Source of the DNA: Astrocystis sublimbata
Lineage: Eukaryota > Ascomycota > Sordariomycetes > Xylariales > Xylariaceae
Assembly: GCA_022453515.1 (NCBI GenBank)
Contig: JAJNNY010000002.1
Location: 372,001 to 436,000, forward strand
Direction: 5' to 3'
Length of the DNA stretch: 64,000 bases
The translations under genes and the position numbers were made by a program. Below, piece by piece: positions 1 to 11,168 of the stretch (the first letter of the stretch is position 1; the number at the start of each line of letters is the position of its first letter). The notes under the pieces were generated by a model, which was given only the letters and a program-made list of their open reading frames with translations, had not been told where the DNA came from and ran no database searches.

Positions 1-502
1 CCACACCTCGTCAGTTGCGCCACTGACAATAGCGTTTGCCCCTCCTAGCCTCGTCCGGCACGCCCGCCGGCTGACCACCCACCTTGACTTGCCTTACCTC
101 ACTGCTAGATGGCCTAAAAACAATTTATTGATCCGGGTCCTCGGCCGTTTATAGTAGTACTGCCGATCGTCGGAGGGGTATTGCCATGTGGTATGACACC
201 TCCTAGTATACATCCGGAATGTAGGAGCTTGCGATCTCGTAGTGCGGGGGTAAGTATTATCAATAGTGGCGAAAAGATGTTACATTCTCGCTGCTAGAGA
301 ACTATACTAAAAATGACTATTACCGCCTCATTTCCCGGATATCGATGGAATGGTGATCCAGCAATTGTGCCCGAGCGTACATTACATACATGTAGTTTGT
401 GGGGGGAAAAACTCAAACGACCGACCTGGACTAGATATTTATGCAGTCCGATGCAGATAGGAGAACAACAGCTTTTATGGGTTACCTGTGGTAGGCGCGT
501 AG
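1..502. other. intergenic, no gene seen
   Basis: No recognisable gene. It lies downstream of the aminotransferase gene on the minus strand. The short reading frames here have no family resemblance. Confidence 0.5.
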
Positions 503-2480
503 TCACCTGATGGCGTGCATTTCGCTGTGGATATTCATAACTGGGAGAGAGGGTGTCCTTGACATTGGCTTGGGCACTCGTCTGAGGTGTGACAGGAAAG
601 GTATGTGTCTGGCCCGGGGCTTTCTGTGATATTCGGGAAGGGTGGCACGAACGGTCTCAGCAGCCATCGTCTGTTCGAGGGTGGCGTCGGACGGGATGGA
701 GCGCAGGGTTGAGGTCGCGGATAGTGCGCTGAGCTCTGCGCTGAGGTTGAGGTTGCTTTCCTTGTCGGCGTCGACAAAGGTGGAGCGCAGGAAGTCGATG
801 AACAAATCAACATCTTGCCTCGTGGACATGGCGCCCAGGCTCACACGGGCGATCCTAGATGTCAGACATGGAGTTAGGATCCCGACTCGCTCGCTGTTCG
901 CTGTGTGGTGCAACGCGTGGAGGGGTGAATCAACCTACCCTGTAGGGAGACCATTTAGGACAGAGATGCCATGCGAGCCACAATGGTGACCGGCGGAGAG
1001 CGCGCGGTCCGTCATCCACGGTTCGTAGCCTAGCAGGGAAAAGATTCCGCCAGGATTGCAGACACCTATGATCATGTAAGCCTTGTGCGTAGGGCACCAC
1101 ACACGATCGGGCCTGGTTCCTACCTCCAGATCTGATATAGAAACCCGCATGGTTGGCCATGCGCTCTACATCAGTATACGAGACGTAGCCCCCGTTTGAA
1201 AGAACGACGTTGAAGGCGAGAGCTGAGCCTTGTTTGTTCGGATTCGTGAAGTCTTTGTTCTCAGAATAGATATGACATGCAGGCCGCCCATTCACGTGGC
1301 GTAGCCCAACCATGCCACGATACAGAAGCTCCATCAGGTGCGACGTGTGCGCAGAGATGTTTCTCATGGATCCGTATAGCCGCAGATGCACGTTGATCGC
1401 ATCGCCAAGGGCGAGGATGCTGTGGAACGGTAGCGTTCCATCCTCGAGACCCTCGTGGAGCTTGTACGTGGGGGCTTGAAGACCTTTGGACCGGTGCCAT
1501 GGCGTATCTCCAAAGCTGGAGACCATGGAGACTGTACCCCCGCCGAAGTACTTGCGCAGGGTGAGGATGTGACCAGACTCTCTTCGGACGACTAACGCTC
1601 CTACGTCGGGAAAGCCGAATATCTTGTACAGAGAGAAGCAGGTGAAGTCGGGCGCACGATCCGGGTCTTGGAACACATTTTCCATCGGGTATGTCATGGC
1701 AAGCGCGGCTGCATCCAGAAGTGTGTAGGTGGTCTGCAGCGATTCTGAGTGACGTGCCCGCCACGACCATGACAACGGTAACCTCCGTCCTGTCATGTTG
1801 GACTGGCCGGGATATGCGAACAGGCCTAGCCCGTTTGGATTGGAGCGATTGACAAACGAGTTATCCGGGAATTGAAGCCATTCTTCGACGTCTTGGTCGT
1901 TTTCGAAACAATACGATTGTCCGTAGGTGAGCTCCCTCACACCAACAATGCTGGTGTGGGCGTCTTTGTGGTAACCATACCAGAATTTACGATCCCTGCT
2001 CTTCTCAGCTAGGTCTCTGAAACAGTCGGCCACGAGCTTCACTCCGGCCGTGGCGTTTGCGACAAATATGAGATCAAAATCTTTGGAGCTAGCTCCCAAG
2101 AAGTTTAGCATCTTCTCGCGGACTTCGTCGACTATGTCGCCAGAAAGCTTTGCGGGAGAATTCTCCGAGTGTGGGTTGCCATATAAGCCCGTGATCATCT
2201 TTGATGCAAAGGCCTCTACAGTGGATCTTGCATAGATTGTTGCACCGCCGTGATCGAGATAGACGCCTGCGTGGGGTCAAATTACGGGCCATATAGATTG
2301 GCAGTTCGTCGAAACTTACCATTGTTCATATGAGCATATTCTGTCTGTGTGTTGCCAGTTAGCTCGCAGCCCGGGCAACTAAGTTGTACAACAAAGAGGG
2401 GGCGGATTCAACATGGAACAACCAACCTGTCGTATAGTCTCTACACTTGAGCTGTAGCCATTCGATGCGACGGGCGCCAT
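503..2480 (-). CDS. molybdenum-cofactor-sulfurase-like aminotransferase (class V), no MOSC domain
   Basis: Five exons (2480-2427, 2344-2320, 2266-1124, 1065-939, 854-503) join in phase to 566 aa. The fold is the PLP-dependent class V (NifS-like) domain of Mo-cofactor sulfurases. Seen: YLDHGGAT near residue 30, LYGNPHS near 54, the family motif FAYPGQSNMTGRRLPLSW near 176-193, a probable PLP-binding Asp in LLDAAALA near 211, the Schiff-base Lys in SLYKIFGFPDVGAL near 241, RSGGVCNPGG, and the closing TGIARVSLGAMST block. Full sulfurases run to about 800 aa with a C-terminal MOSC domain. Here about 90 undistinguished residues follow the aminotransferase domain, so the substrate is uncertain. It may be a cysteine desulfurase-like paralogue and not the true Hxb/MOCOS enzyme. 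The start ATG at 2480 is the first in the frame that splices well. The first donor (GTTGGT) is weak. Confidence 0.85.
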
Positions 2481-3604
2481 TTTTAGATCGTCGAGTAGAA
2501 TGAGTTGATAGACATACGAGACTGCCAATGTTCTTATCAAGACAAGGTGGGGAGGAGGCAGATGATAGCTATAGCTATGGTGTGTCTTAGAAGTTGGGGA
2601 ATTTGCTGACGCAGATGGAAATAAACAGTGAAATTGTGTGAAGACAAGGGAGTACAAAGGAGGGAGGCGACTTATATCATTGCCTAGCTTCTCCGCATTC
2701 AGTAGCATATGGGTAGGTCTTCGGATCTCTGTATGGAGCCTGGTTATATGTCGAGGAAAGTGGAAAACAACAAGTAGAGTGGACAGCGGGCCAAGCAACC
2801 TATTTATCCAAAACAATAACAAACAGTGCTGGTCATGAATGACCATTAGGTCGCTGAATAATTCTACACATCATATACAGTCTTGGGACCAAGTAACTCG
2901 GCCATGAGCCCCTTGACTACCCCTTTGCCGAGGTGGTACACAGGAATATCGATAGATATCACTAGAGAGCATTAGGAACTTCTTGATACGGCGAACTGCC
3001 ATGCATATTGGGGAAAACACTGTTTCTAGACCGGTCCGGTTGACTATCACAACCGGTCTACAGCAGCAGAGGTGTGCGATGAATCCTTTCCGAAACCCCT
3101 TCTAGCTAACGTCAGCACCTCATTCGTTGGAAGATGACGTGGGAAAGCATGGTTCGAGATCACAGAGGGACACGCGGAAAGATGATTGCAGCCAGAATCC
3201 ACGCATCCTGTACTAGCACCATTAGCTCCCGGTGTTCCTTCTGGTGTGAAGCTGACAACACCTCGGACAAAGGCGGAGTATCGTCATCCCACCCTCCTCT
3301 GAGCATAGTGACTGAAGCCGACCAAGCTATTGGCTACCACCTTGTTGTTAGGGTGCCTTCCGAGTGGGTGTAGCCTGAACCGGTTGATAGGAGTTCACCG
3401 AGGCTAGGCATCAACCAGATCTTGACGCTGATGGATATATGGAGTAGGGATAAGGATGAACTAGCATGGTGTATATCGTCGAGCTCCATGTGGACTTTAG
3501 CTGACGGCCATGATTTCTAAAAGGAAGCTCCGTAAGAGGCGGCCTCCTTCTTTCTCTTTGGAATGTCCATGCGAGCTCGTGCTGGGAAGGCTGCGCTTGC
3601 GGAC

Positions 3605-4465
3605 TCAATAGCTTCGTCGATTTGGAGCTAAGGGCCGTTGCACCACGAATATGTGTAACTGAGGCCACCGATCACCCCAGTATGCATAGTCAGGTACCTC
3701 AGGTGCTGGAATCGAGGTGTGATTGCGTTGAACCGTAACGGCAAGTGGAACGAGTTCTCCTGTTGGTAGATTGTAGTGCTTGTTGAAAAAGTTGTGCATG
3801 GTAACCGCGCATGTGGACTGGACAACATCTCGCACGAACAAAGCAAAGCACCTCCAAAGCGATGCGGCTTGGCCCAAGGGTGCATTCAAGAGCCTCCAAG
3901 TAAGTGATGTGACTTCGTATGATGATAGGGCCCGCTTACGTCGAAGACTAACGATTGGCCCTTATGCGTCACGAGCCTGGACAACGCTCGAGTGGTTCGT
4001 CCTAAGGTTTGGTTTGGTTGTACAGGCTTGCAGAGCTTCTCATACGCAGATACAACCTGAGTCGTTCGCAGCAGCCAGGACCAGGCCAGATTAAGGTATC
4101 AGTTTCCGTTTCGAGGCATGATCGTAGATGGAATTTTCTCTTTCGGGCTGAGCGGCCATGCTCCCAGGCTGATGTTTCGAGGGTTGGGCACCTGATAGGT
4201 TTCCCCATGACTGGTGTGATGTCGTAGTTGGCGCCGTGACTAGCCCCTTCGAGTCCCAAGCGAGGCCAAGGCTGGCAATGGAGATGTCCTCATTCCAAGT
4301 GAAGGTTGTTCGAAGACTGCATATGTTGGAATATAGCTGGTGGAGACTGGAGTATCTGCTGAAAGAGAGCCAACTCGGCCTCGTAGCCTCAAGACGCTGT
4401 TGCCGCGTCAAGCCCTGAGAAGGCGTCTTGCAGGCATCCAGGGGGCCAGGGCCGCGCAACAGCAT
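3605..4465 (-). pseudogene. possible decayed coding region, family unknown
   Basis: Reading the minus strand, several protein-like segments occur one after another in shifting frames: a 124-codon frame (4465-4091), a segment with HGETYQVPNPRN and AWSWLLRTTQVVSAYEKL separated by stops (about 4230-3900), then a 95-codon frame (3889-3605) with VTMHNFFNKHY and LPTGELVPLAV. I recognise no family and cannot build a splice model that joins them. Base composition is not AT-shifted, so RIP is not evident. It may simply be non-coding DNA. Confidence 0.15.
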
Positions 4466-4818
4466 CCCAAGGCAATGGTAGCCGTATAGAGGCTGTACTA
4501 TTGCCGCTCCAATGCCAGATCCTCACAAGGTTGATTCAGTAACGTTGCTGGCATCGTGCTGGCATTTGAGCAAGGGCGTGGAACTGAAGTCGGGAGGCCG
4601 CTTGGCGCACATCGTCACTTCAGCTGATCATTGGACGGCGAATGAACCCCCACAAGGCCCATTATTTAAACCCGTGCCGTCAGGAACCTGTATAATGCAA
4701 ATGTCCCCAGTCATAGCAGATCCGACTGTTGGTTCTGGGCCGGGGCTTATGAGATCTGGTCGCTCATTCGTACAGCAGTATAATGCGCGTTCTACCCTGA
4801 TAAGCTGATGCTAGGACA

Positions 4819-4843
4819 CCCCCCCCCCCCCCCCCCCCCCCCC
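4819..4843. repeat. 25-base homopolymer C tract
   Basis: An uninterrupted run of 25 C. It may be a genuine mononucleotide repeat or an assembly artefact, because such runs are error-prone. Shorter G runs occur at 34835-34849 (15) and 37647-37658 (12). Confidence 0.9.
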
Positions 4844-6912
4844 TTCGCCCCTGTCCGTCGCGCTCGTCAAACCCGGGCTCGTGAACAACGACAAATCCCT
4901 CCCTCCATCCCGGCAGGTTCCATCGAATGCAGGTCCCCGCATTGCACGACTGCCCTGGACTGACGTGGACTACTCTCGTTCCAGTTGGGATAGAAATTTG
5001 AACTTGTCCCTGGTCAGTTCAGGTGAGCCGAGAGGCAATGCGGTGACGTGAGAGGATCTCGGAAGTCAGCCCTCGCATTCGACATGCACGGTGGGTTGCA
5101 TCAATGTCACTTGCACCTGGCCTTGACGAGGTTGCAGCGTGCGTTAGGCACGGCATTTAGGGACGTTGACAGGTACTCAATACCATCCGTTGCTGCAAAA
5201 CTTGTCACAGACAGTGTAGGCGAAATGAGGGTACGAGTATGTTACCCATGGATTCAATATCTTGGTGAGAGGATCGGCCAATGTTGATCTGCCGAAAGGC
5301 GTTTCGACCCTGGACTGAAGAAGTTTTTGAGTTGATGAAGTTGCGCCAGCTCGCCGTGTAAGTTGTAGCCCGCTCCTGGTGGCCACCCCTAAAATCAATA
5401 GAGGCGAGAGGGTAGGTAGTTGGGCGATGGACCATGCCCACTGTGGATGCGTCAAAGCCCCCCCCCCGGTCTTGCGGGGGATTGCCGCAAAGGTCCAAAT
5501 GTTGTAAGAATCGTTCGATAGTACTGAGCAAAAGAAATGTTGCTGACTATGGAGCGTCGTGCGATCGCTACCACGAGTCCTATCCTGATCTCATTTGACC
5601 TTTCTCGGCCGCCTAGACTCGTCGTTTGGACTGATCAGGAAAGTGAATTGCACTGGCAAGGTCGTCAGCATTACATCACGTTCCCGAGTTGGAATTTGGT
5701 GTGTGCCTTATTGATGGCCCGTGGCGTTCTGATGACACGTGAAAGCCGTATTGATCCTCGCGGCGGAGTTTCGCAGCCTCGCAGTGGTCCATAGGCGACA
5801 TGAGGATATCCTGTTGTGCCTTGTGTCCCGTAGGAGATGCTACGATGGTACGTGGACCAGATATCACAATCAAGAAGGATCTTCGTGCCAGCCAGCACAG
5901 CATGCCGAGCATGCCTGCACCCCTGCAGCAGAAACGGCGCATCATGCCATTTATTGACGGAAATCAAAAGGTGGAGGCCTTGGCTCTTGGAGAGAGAGAT
6001 ACGTTTATTGGCAATAATGTAAGTGAGCGAGGGGATTTTGGCGTCAATTGGTGGCAACTCGCGATGAGATCATTCCAGTCGTGTTGAAGCAGGGACGCAT
6101 CTCGGCAGTTTGATGCAGCTTCCTATCAAAGGTCGTCTCGACGACGCTTGTGATAGCTCCTGGTCTCGTGGGTATCCAAGCACTTTTCCTGCAATCAAGC
6201 ATAAGCTACCCATTGCCTGGGCTTAGATAGGGATGCAGTGAATCGAACGCGGGCATCGCTCAATGCAGCATGCGGAACTCGATGAGATGGATGGTGGTTT
6301 CCCCCCCGGCCACCGATGACGGGATAGCGGGAGGGACTCAGGCACGTCGGGAGCCTCCCGGTGTGCCGCTCCGTGTAGGAACGGGACCAACCTTAGCATG
6401 ACAAGGATTTGATGGATTCGAGTATCGATTGCCGCCATGGGATATTCATATACCTAGCCCCTAGTAGCTGGGATGCTGGGGTTTCACGGTCTGCGGCAAT
6501 GGATATCAAGTCAACATAACATAGTATATTTCTCATGTGGGACTCTAGGGAACGGAGCCCTGATGAATCCAATGCTGTCAATTCTCTTTCCCTGCACGTG
6601 CAGGCCAAACCCATCGTTTACACGATATCAACCGCCACTTTTCTATTAGTTACATACAGCATCCTAGCGTCCTTGGTATGTGTGCAGCTCAAAGAGAAGT
6701 CATTTTTGGAACTGCATAAGCCTCACCAACCCGATTCCCAACCTTGCAGCCGGCACCATCTCCGGCCAATCTCAAACACCTAGGCGCCGACCAGAAGTAA
6801 AAAAAAATTCCCCAGTCCCTAGGTAGACGAAGCAAATTCAGCGCCCACCATGGCGTAACCCAAAAAGAAAGAAGAAAAAGGTTTAAAGTGGAGCAATGCA
6901 CGAAGGCGCAAC

Positions 6913-7961
6913 TCAAGAAACGAAAAGCATAGCAATCACAGGAATGAGTGAGAGGCTGCTAGCAGCGAGTAGTTGGACTGCTCCACCTATCACTGGTGAT
7001 GATGTTGGCGATGATGTCGACGTTGGGGTCGACGATGACGTGGGCACCGCAGAAGGTGAGCATGAACCACCGGTAGTAGTTCCATTCGTCGGGCAGTTCA
7101 GCACCACAAAGTTGGCACAGGTGATGCGTGTCTTGTTGGCGAAGTGGACGACAAGACTTCGGTTGAGAAAATAAGAACCAGGTCCTTCGCTCATTGCTGG
7201 AAAGTCGTCGTGGAACTTGGCCGTGAAGGGGTCCGAAGTGATCTTGCCGTGCTTGCCACTGAGATCTCCGACTTGGCAAGAGGCGGGTCTAGAAGAGTCG
7301 CAGGGCACGTCTTCACCACGGATAAAGGGATCGAGGCTACGGAAACGCACGAGTTAGAAACGATCTCTCACGTCAATGACCACGTCTTTCTCCTTGGGTG
7401 TGCTGGTATCATGCAGGATGCAGGAGCAGGGTGGGTGAGGGCATGTGCCAGACCGGGCAACGAGAGGCTCAGAAAGAAAGACGTACTGAGCTAGGGTGTT
7501 GGTGCAGTTGCCCTCGGCATCAACTGGATCGACGTGGAGGTGGTAGACTGCCTAATGTCAGCGGACACAAAATCTGCACTGGAAGCTCACAAGAGGCACG
7601 TACTGAACGGTCCACCCTCTTTTGGCAGATTGGAGAATGTAACCTCGAAGTCGACCCCGAGGCCATTCGCCCCGGTGGCGGCCTTCACGTCACCCTTGAC
7701 ATTGCCATCCAGAGAGCCTGCAGTGAAGAAGGGATCCTCAGGGAGCACAGCAATGGCTCTCTTGCCCACAGGGTTGTTGGTCACCGCGACGGCATCTCCC
7801 AATTGCTATAGGTGAGTGTTAGCAAACAGAACAACATGGCACCGTTGGTGTTGGCGCCGTCCGTGATTCACAGCAACACTTACCCCGGTTGTTGTGCTAT
7901 TCTGAGCGAGAACACATGTGCCCGCGGCAGAGAGGGAAAGGTAAACGTTGGACAGACGCAT
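6913..7961 (-). CDS. secreted, probably GPI-anchored copper-only superoxide dismutase-like protein
   Basis: Four exons (7961-7884, 7805-7604, 7547-7487, 7336-6913) join in phase to 254 aa. Residues 1-20 form a signal peptide (MRLSNVYLSLSAAG...). The Cu/Zn-SOD beta-barrel follows. Copper-type histidines are visible at H96 and H98 (YHLHVDP), H114 (LAHLDPF) and H178 (SLVVHF). The two zinc-only histidines of SOD1 have no counterpart between H114 and the VGD at 136-138, and the electrostatic loop after H178 is very short. Both traits match the Candida SOD4/5/6 extracellular copper-only class (family knowledge). A Ser/Thr-rich stalk (about 195-228) and a hydrophobic C-terminus (VQLLAASSLSLIPVIAMLFV) suggest a GPI anchor. 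The likely role is dismutation of superoxide at the cell surface. Each intron has a standard GT donor and AG acceptor; the third uses branch TCTAAC. Confidence 0.85.
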
Positions 7962-8350
7962 GTTGTACAGACTGATTTACAGTAGATAGAGTGGTGCAAT
8001 AGGCGTTTGGGGTGTCTCTAACGATGAAAAGTTTGACACGAGATCTGCTGTAATTTCTGGCCTAGATTTCAGAGATGGAGAGTGTAAGAGAGAGAAAGCG
8101 GGAGGGACAGGCTGGGTTGATATGAGAACCCTCCGGCTGCATCGGCCCTTTAGCATGCAACAAAACAACCTTGGAAGGTGGACGGGAGATGAAAGAACAG
8201 TTGCCACAGAAGGGAGGGAAGCTATTAGAAATATATAGGGTACACACGATTGAAGGGATGCAGGTCGTACAAGGAGCCAGGGAGGTCCAGTCTCGAGCCA
8301 AAGGGAGCAAGTACAGCTGCGGCGGCGGCTCAACAAACGAGAATCTAATC

Positions 8351-8390
8351 AAACAAACGAACAAACACACAAACAAACAAACAAATAAAC
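8351..8390. repeat. AAAC-type microsatellite
   Basis: About ten imperfect AAAC units, upstream of the SOD gene on its promoter side. Confidence 0.85.
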
Positions 8391-8630
8391 AGCCACTTAA
8401 ACTTGAATACCTACATACATGGATATATCTATCTGTATGAATGTACTTACACAAGGGAAGCAAGTATACACGGGCATGTGTGTACTAGCCATGGCCAGGT
8501 GCACGTGGTGGTTGGCCCAGGTCTTTCTACATCCATCCATGATGTATGTTACCTGCCCGCTACGAACATGAAAGTTGGAGTTTGGCCTACGAGTACTCAC
8601 TCGTACACCAACACGGGGCAGGGGCAGTGC

Positions 8631-8803
8631 TGGACTGGACTGGACTGGACTGGCGGGACTGGAAGCAAGAATGGACAAAGAATACCCCGTCCGTGTTTGT
8701 GATGTTGGTTTTTGACACCACAGAGCTGCCAACGTAGCCAACAGCCACCCAACACGACCTCTCGACCTCACGAGATTGGCAGATTGACAGATTGGCAGAT
8801 TGG
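8631..8803. repeat. two adjacent short tandem repeats
   Basis: Four or more TGGAC units (8631-8653) and, 120 bases on, four imperfect copies of an 8-mer around GATTGGCA (8773-8803). The latter produces the spurious repeat peptides in overlapping frames. Confidence 0.8.
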
Positions 8804-10620
8804 CCACCTGGCTGGCGGGACAAGGTCCGCATTCCATCTCAACTCGCGCTGGGCAGCACGTGGAAGCAGTCGAGATGCTCCGAGTATACCACGGAACTCG
8901 TCGTGCCGGCTGGTCTAGAGTGCAGCGTACCGAGCTTTCCCGAAGGACGGCCATTCTAGTCATTCTAGCTCACGGGAGCTCGCAGAACCGCGCAGCGCGC
9001 GATGATAAGGGCGCCCGACCTGCTCTGCCCGTTAACCCAGGCGGGGCTAGGCGAATGGTACGCTACCACAGCGAATCAGACGGAGGCTGAGATGGCCGTG
9101 AGAAGAGAGACTTCCAGGTTAAGAGTAGGTGTGGCTTACATACTTACCTACATATGTAGGTAGTACGAGTACAACCCGCAGTCATGAGAGTGCTGAGACA
9201 AAGAAAGAAAGATATTACCACACGGCAACTACGCCAGACTCCAGACTCGGGCCAAGAGGCTTCGAGATGCCAATGAGAAGAGCTTCGTGCCTGACGAGAG
9301 GGCATGGCTGGCCGAACTCGCCGCCCTCTCGGAAACGGCAACAAAGCCCAGACCAGAGTTCGTTCCAACCGCCAACGGCCAACGGCCCGCGGCAGTGGAT
9401 ATTTCCCACACTAACTACTTGAGTAACTAGAGGAAGCACGGCGGCGTCAACCCGCTGTCTCGCCAATATGGACGGCTGCACGTTCTAGGGCACAATGGCG
9501 CAGGAGGGCGCGAATACCTGCATCGCTGCACCGATGCACCGCTTTGTATCAGCGTCGTCCGAAAGCTCGTTGGCTGGCTCGGCTCGGCTGGTTGGGATGG
9601 TTTTTCGCCAGGGGCTTCACCTGCTTTGCTTCACCTGAAGCCCTTTCCACCACTATAATCTCACCCTACCTAGGTAGCTTTGCCAGATAGAGCCAGCCAG
9701 ACTCGCCAGATTAATTGCCGCCAGCGCTGCGCTGCTTCGAAGCCGTCCACATCCGTGCGCTCGACCTGAATAGCACTGCATCTGTTATCGCCAAAGGCTA
9801 CTTATTATTCGAATAAATGAAATCGTAAGACTTTAGGTACTTACACGACTCCGCTGAAGCTGCACCGTCCAATCAATCATCCGGCATTACCACTAAGTAT
9901 ATTGGCAGCGTGTCTGTATTGGATAATGTGCTACATGGGCACATCCAAAATGCGTCTACTCGTTTTCTCGTCACTTTCTTTTTTTCGAAACCAAGTTAGC
10001 TGCCCGGGTTGTGTCATTAGCTGGAGTCGGCCGCCCAATATCAATATTCGTATGTGCCACGAGATTGACAACTCAGGCGATAGCATTGTTCACGTGAATG
10101 AACGCTACGTACATGATCATCCATTGACGATGCTTCAACGCTCTATGAAGAATTCATCTATCTTTGTGGTGCACCTGATGTCATAGCATACATGTTTCCC
10201 AGCAAAATTTGACAGCTCTTGCGCAGGGCCTGTCTGATGTTGGATCTTAAGCTGAATACATCACATTGCTTGGCGCCGCGTCTACAAAGCATGGCATCCG
10301 ATCTTTCCTGTAGCCGTCCTCCCGAACTGCGACCGAGAATTGAAAAATTAAGTCCCGGACGATATCTAGTTTTACTTTGGCCCTTATTTGACGTGCATCT
10401 CCCATCCGAAGCCCTCGTATCTCACCATCTACTGCATAGTAGCAGATTATAGCCAACGGATAAGCTATTCGAAAGAATAACGTCCAGGAAGACGTTTTGA
10501 TTATTGAAGAACTAGCCGGTAGTTCCTCGAGTAACTTTCGCGGATAATGCTACCCCCATGCTGGCATGGTGGCACACCATGTTCCCAGCTACACATATAC
10601 ATTACATCGAACGATTTCGC

Positions 10621-10660
10621 ATGGTCGCTCGTGGTCGCCCGTGGTCGCCCGTGGTCGTCC
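10621..10660. repeat. 10-mer minisatellite, four copies
   Basis: Four head-to-tail copies of a 10-mer close to GTGGTCGCCC. They lie 10 bases beyond the stop codon of the V-ATPase subunit f gene, so they are probably in its 3' UTR. Confidence 0.85.
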
Positions 10661-10670
10661 GTTCACGCAT

Positions 10671-11168
10671 TTATAGCGCGATGGCGCCGCGTCGACTCTC
10701 TCGCATATGCAGTACGCCCTGGAAGCCGCAACAGACTAGGAAGGCCTGCAGAAGACACATCAATGTCAGCCGCCGGTCGATGCGTTTATGGAATTTACCC
10801 TATGCGTCGCGGTCGCGGTCGCGGTCGAGTGGCGCGGCAGGATAGTAGAGCCGGTCTAGATACATACCGCATAGACGACAACGGCTGTGAAGATTGTGCT
10901 CGAGACCTCGGCGGTGTTGACCGTGCCAGCTTCGTGTTTGGGGCTCGTTTCGGGATCGCCGATGCTGCCGACGAGTTCGTGATGGTTGCTACGATACAGA
11001 CCGCCGATGACGGAAAGGACGATGATGGCAAAGGCGGAGATGACGACGCTATAGGCCGAGCGGTTAGCTTGAGCCCCTGGCGGACGACGCGCGCGTTGTG
11101 CTGTAGACAACAAGAGGCAGCCGAACATACCAAGACCATGCTTGCATCGCCCCGACGACGGGCTTCAT
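10671..11168 (-). CDS. V-type ATPase V0 subunit f (RNASEK / YPR170W-B family)
   Basis: Three exons (11168-11131, 11048-10868, 10745-10671) join in phase to 97 aa. No single long open frame covers the protein. It begins MKPVVGAMQAW, continues with a membrane helix (SCVVISAFAIIVLSVIGGLY, about 12-31), then NHHELVGSIGDPE, a second helix (TIFTAVVVYAAFLVCCGFQG, about 62-81), and ends RESRRGAIAL. The pattern matches the small yeast Vo subunit f, with conserved LSAF/ILSVI, SI(N/G)DPE and FCGFQ-like blocks. It adds about ten residues between DPE and the second helix. It is a two-helix component of the proton-translocating Vo ring sector in vacuolar and endosomal membranes. Splice signals are good: GTATGT donors, branch GCTAAC and CTGAC, acceptors CTATAG and CTGCAG. 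The plus-strand frame across it is a shadow. Confidence 0.93.

Larger units (their letters stand above)
2481..6912. other. gene-poor interval
   Basis: It contains the promoter side of the aminotransferase gene and then about 4 kb without an intact recognisable gene. The exceptions are a possibly decayed minus-strand frame (3605-4465, listed separately) and a 25-base C run at 4819-4843. The many small open frames overlap each other on both strands and resemble no family. Confidence 0.5.
7962..10670. other. intergenic, low-complexity repeats, no gene seen
   Basis: It holds the SOD promoter side and then short tandem repeats: AAAC units at 8351-8390, TGGAC units at 8631-8653, GATTGGCA-like units at 8773-8803 and a perfect-to-near-perfect 10-mer (GTGGTCGCCC) at 10621-10660. 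Open frames such as 8397-8963 (-) are repeat-derived and unlike any family. Confidence 0.5.

Noticed and set aside
2481..2846. In-frame N-terminal extension of the aminotransferase
   Set aside because: The frame is open up to 2846 but the translation is not conserved-looking; the ATG at 2480 gives a normal N-terminus, so the rest is taken as 5' leader.
6235..6300. tRNA-like 3' end on the minus strand (GTTCGATTC)
   Set aside because: The five-base T-stem does not pair and no cloverleaf could be drawn.
8397..8963. 188-codon minus-strand open frame
   Set aside because: Built across TGGAC and GATTGGCA tandem repeats; translation is repeat-derived.
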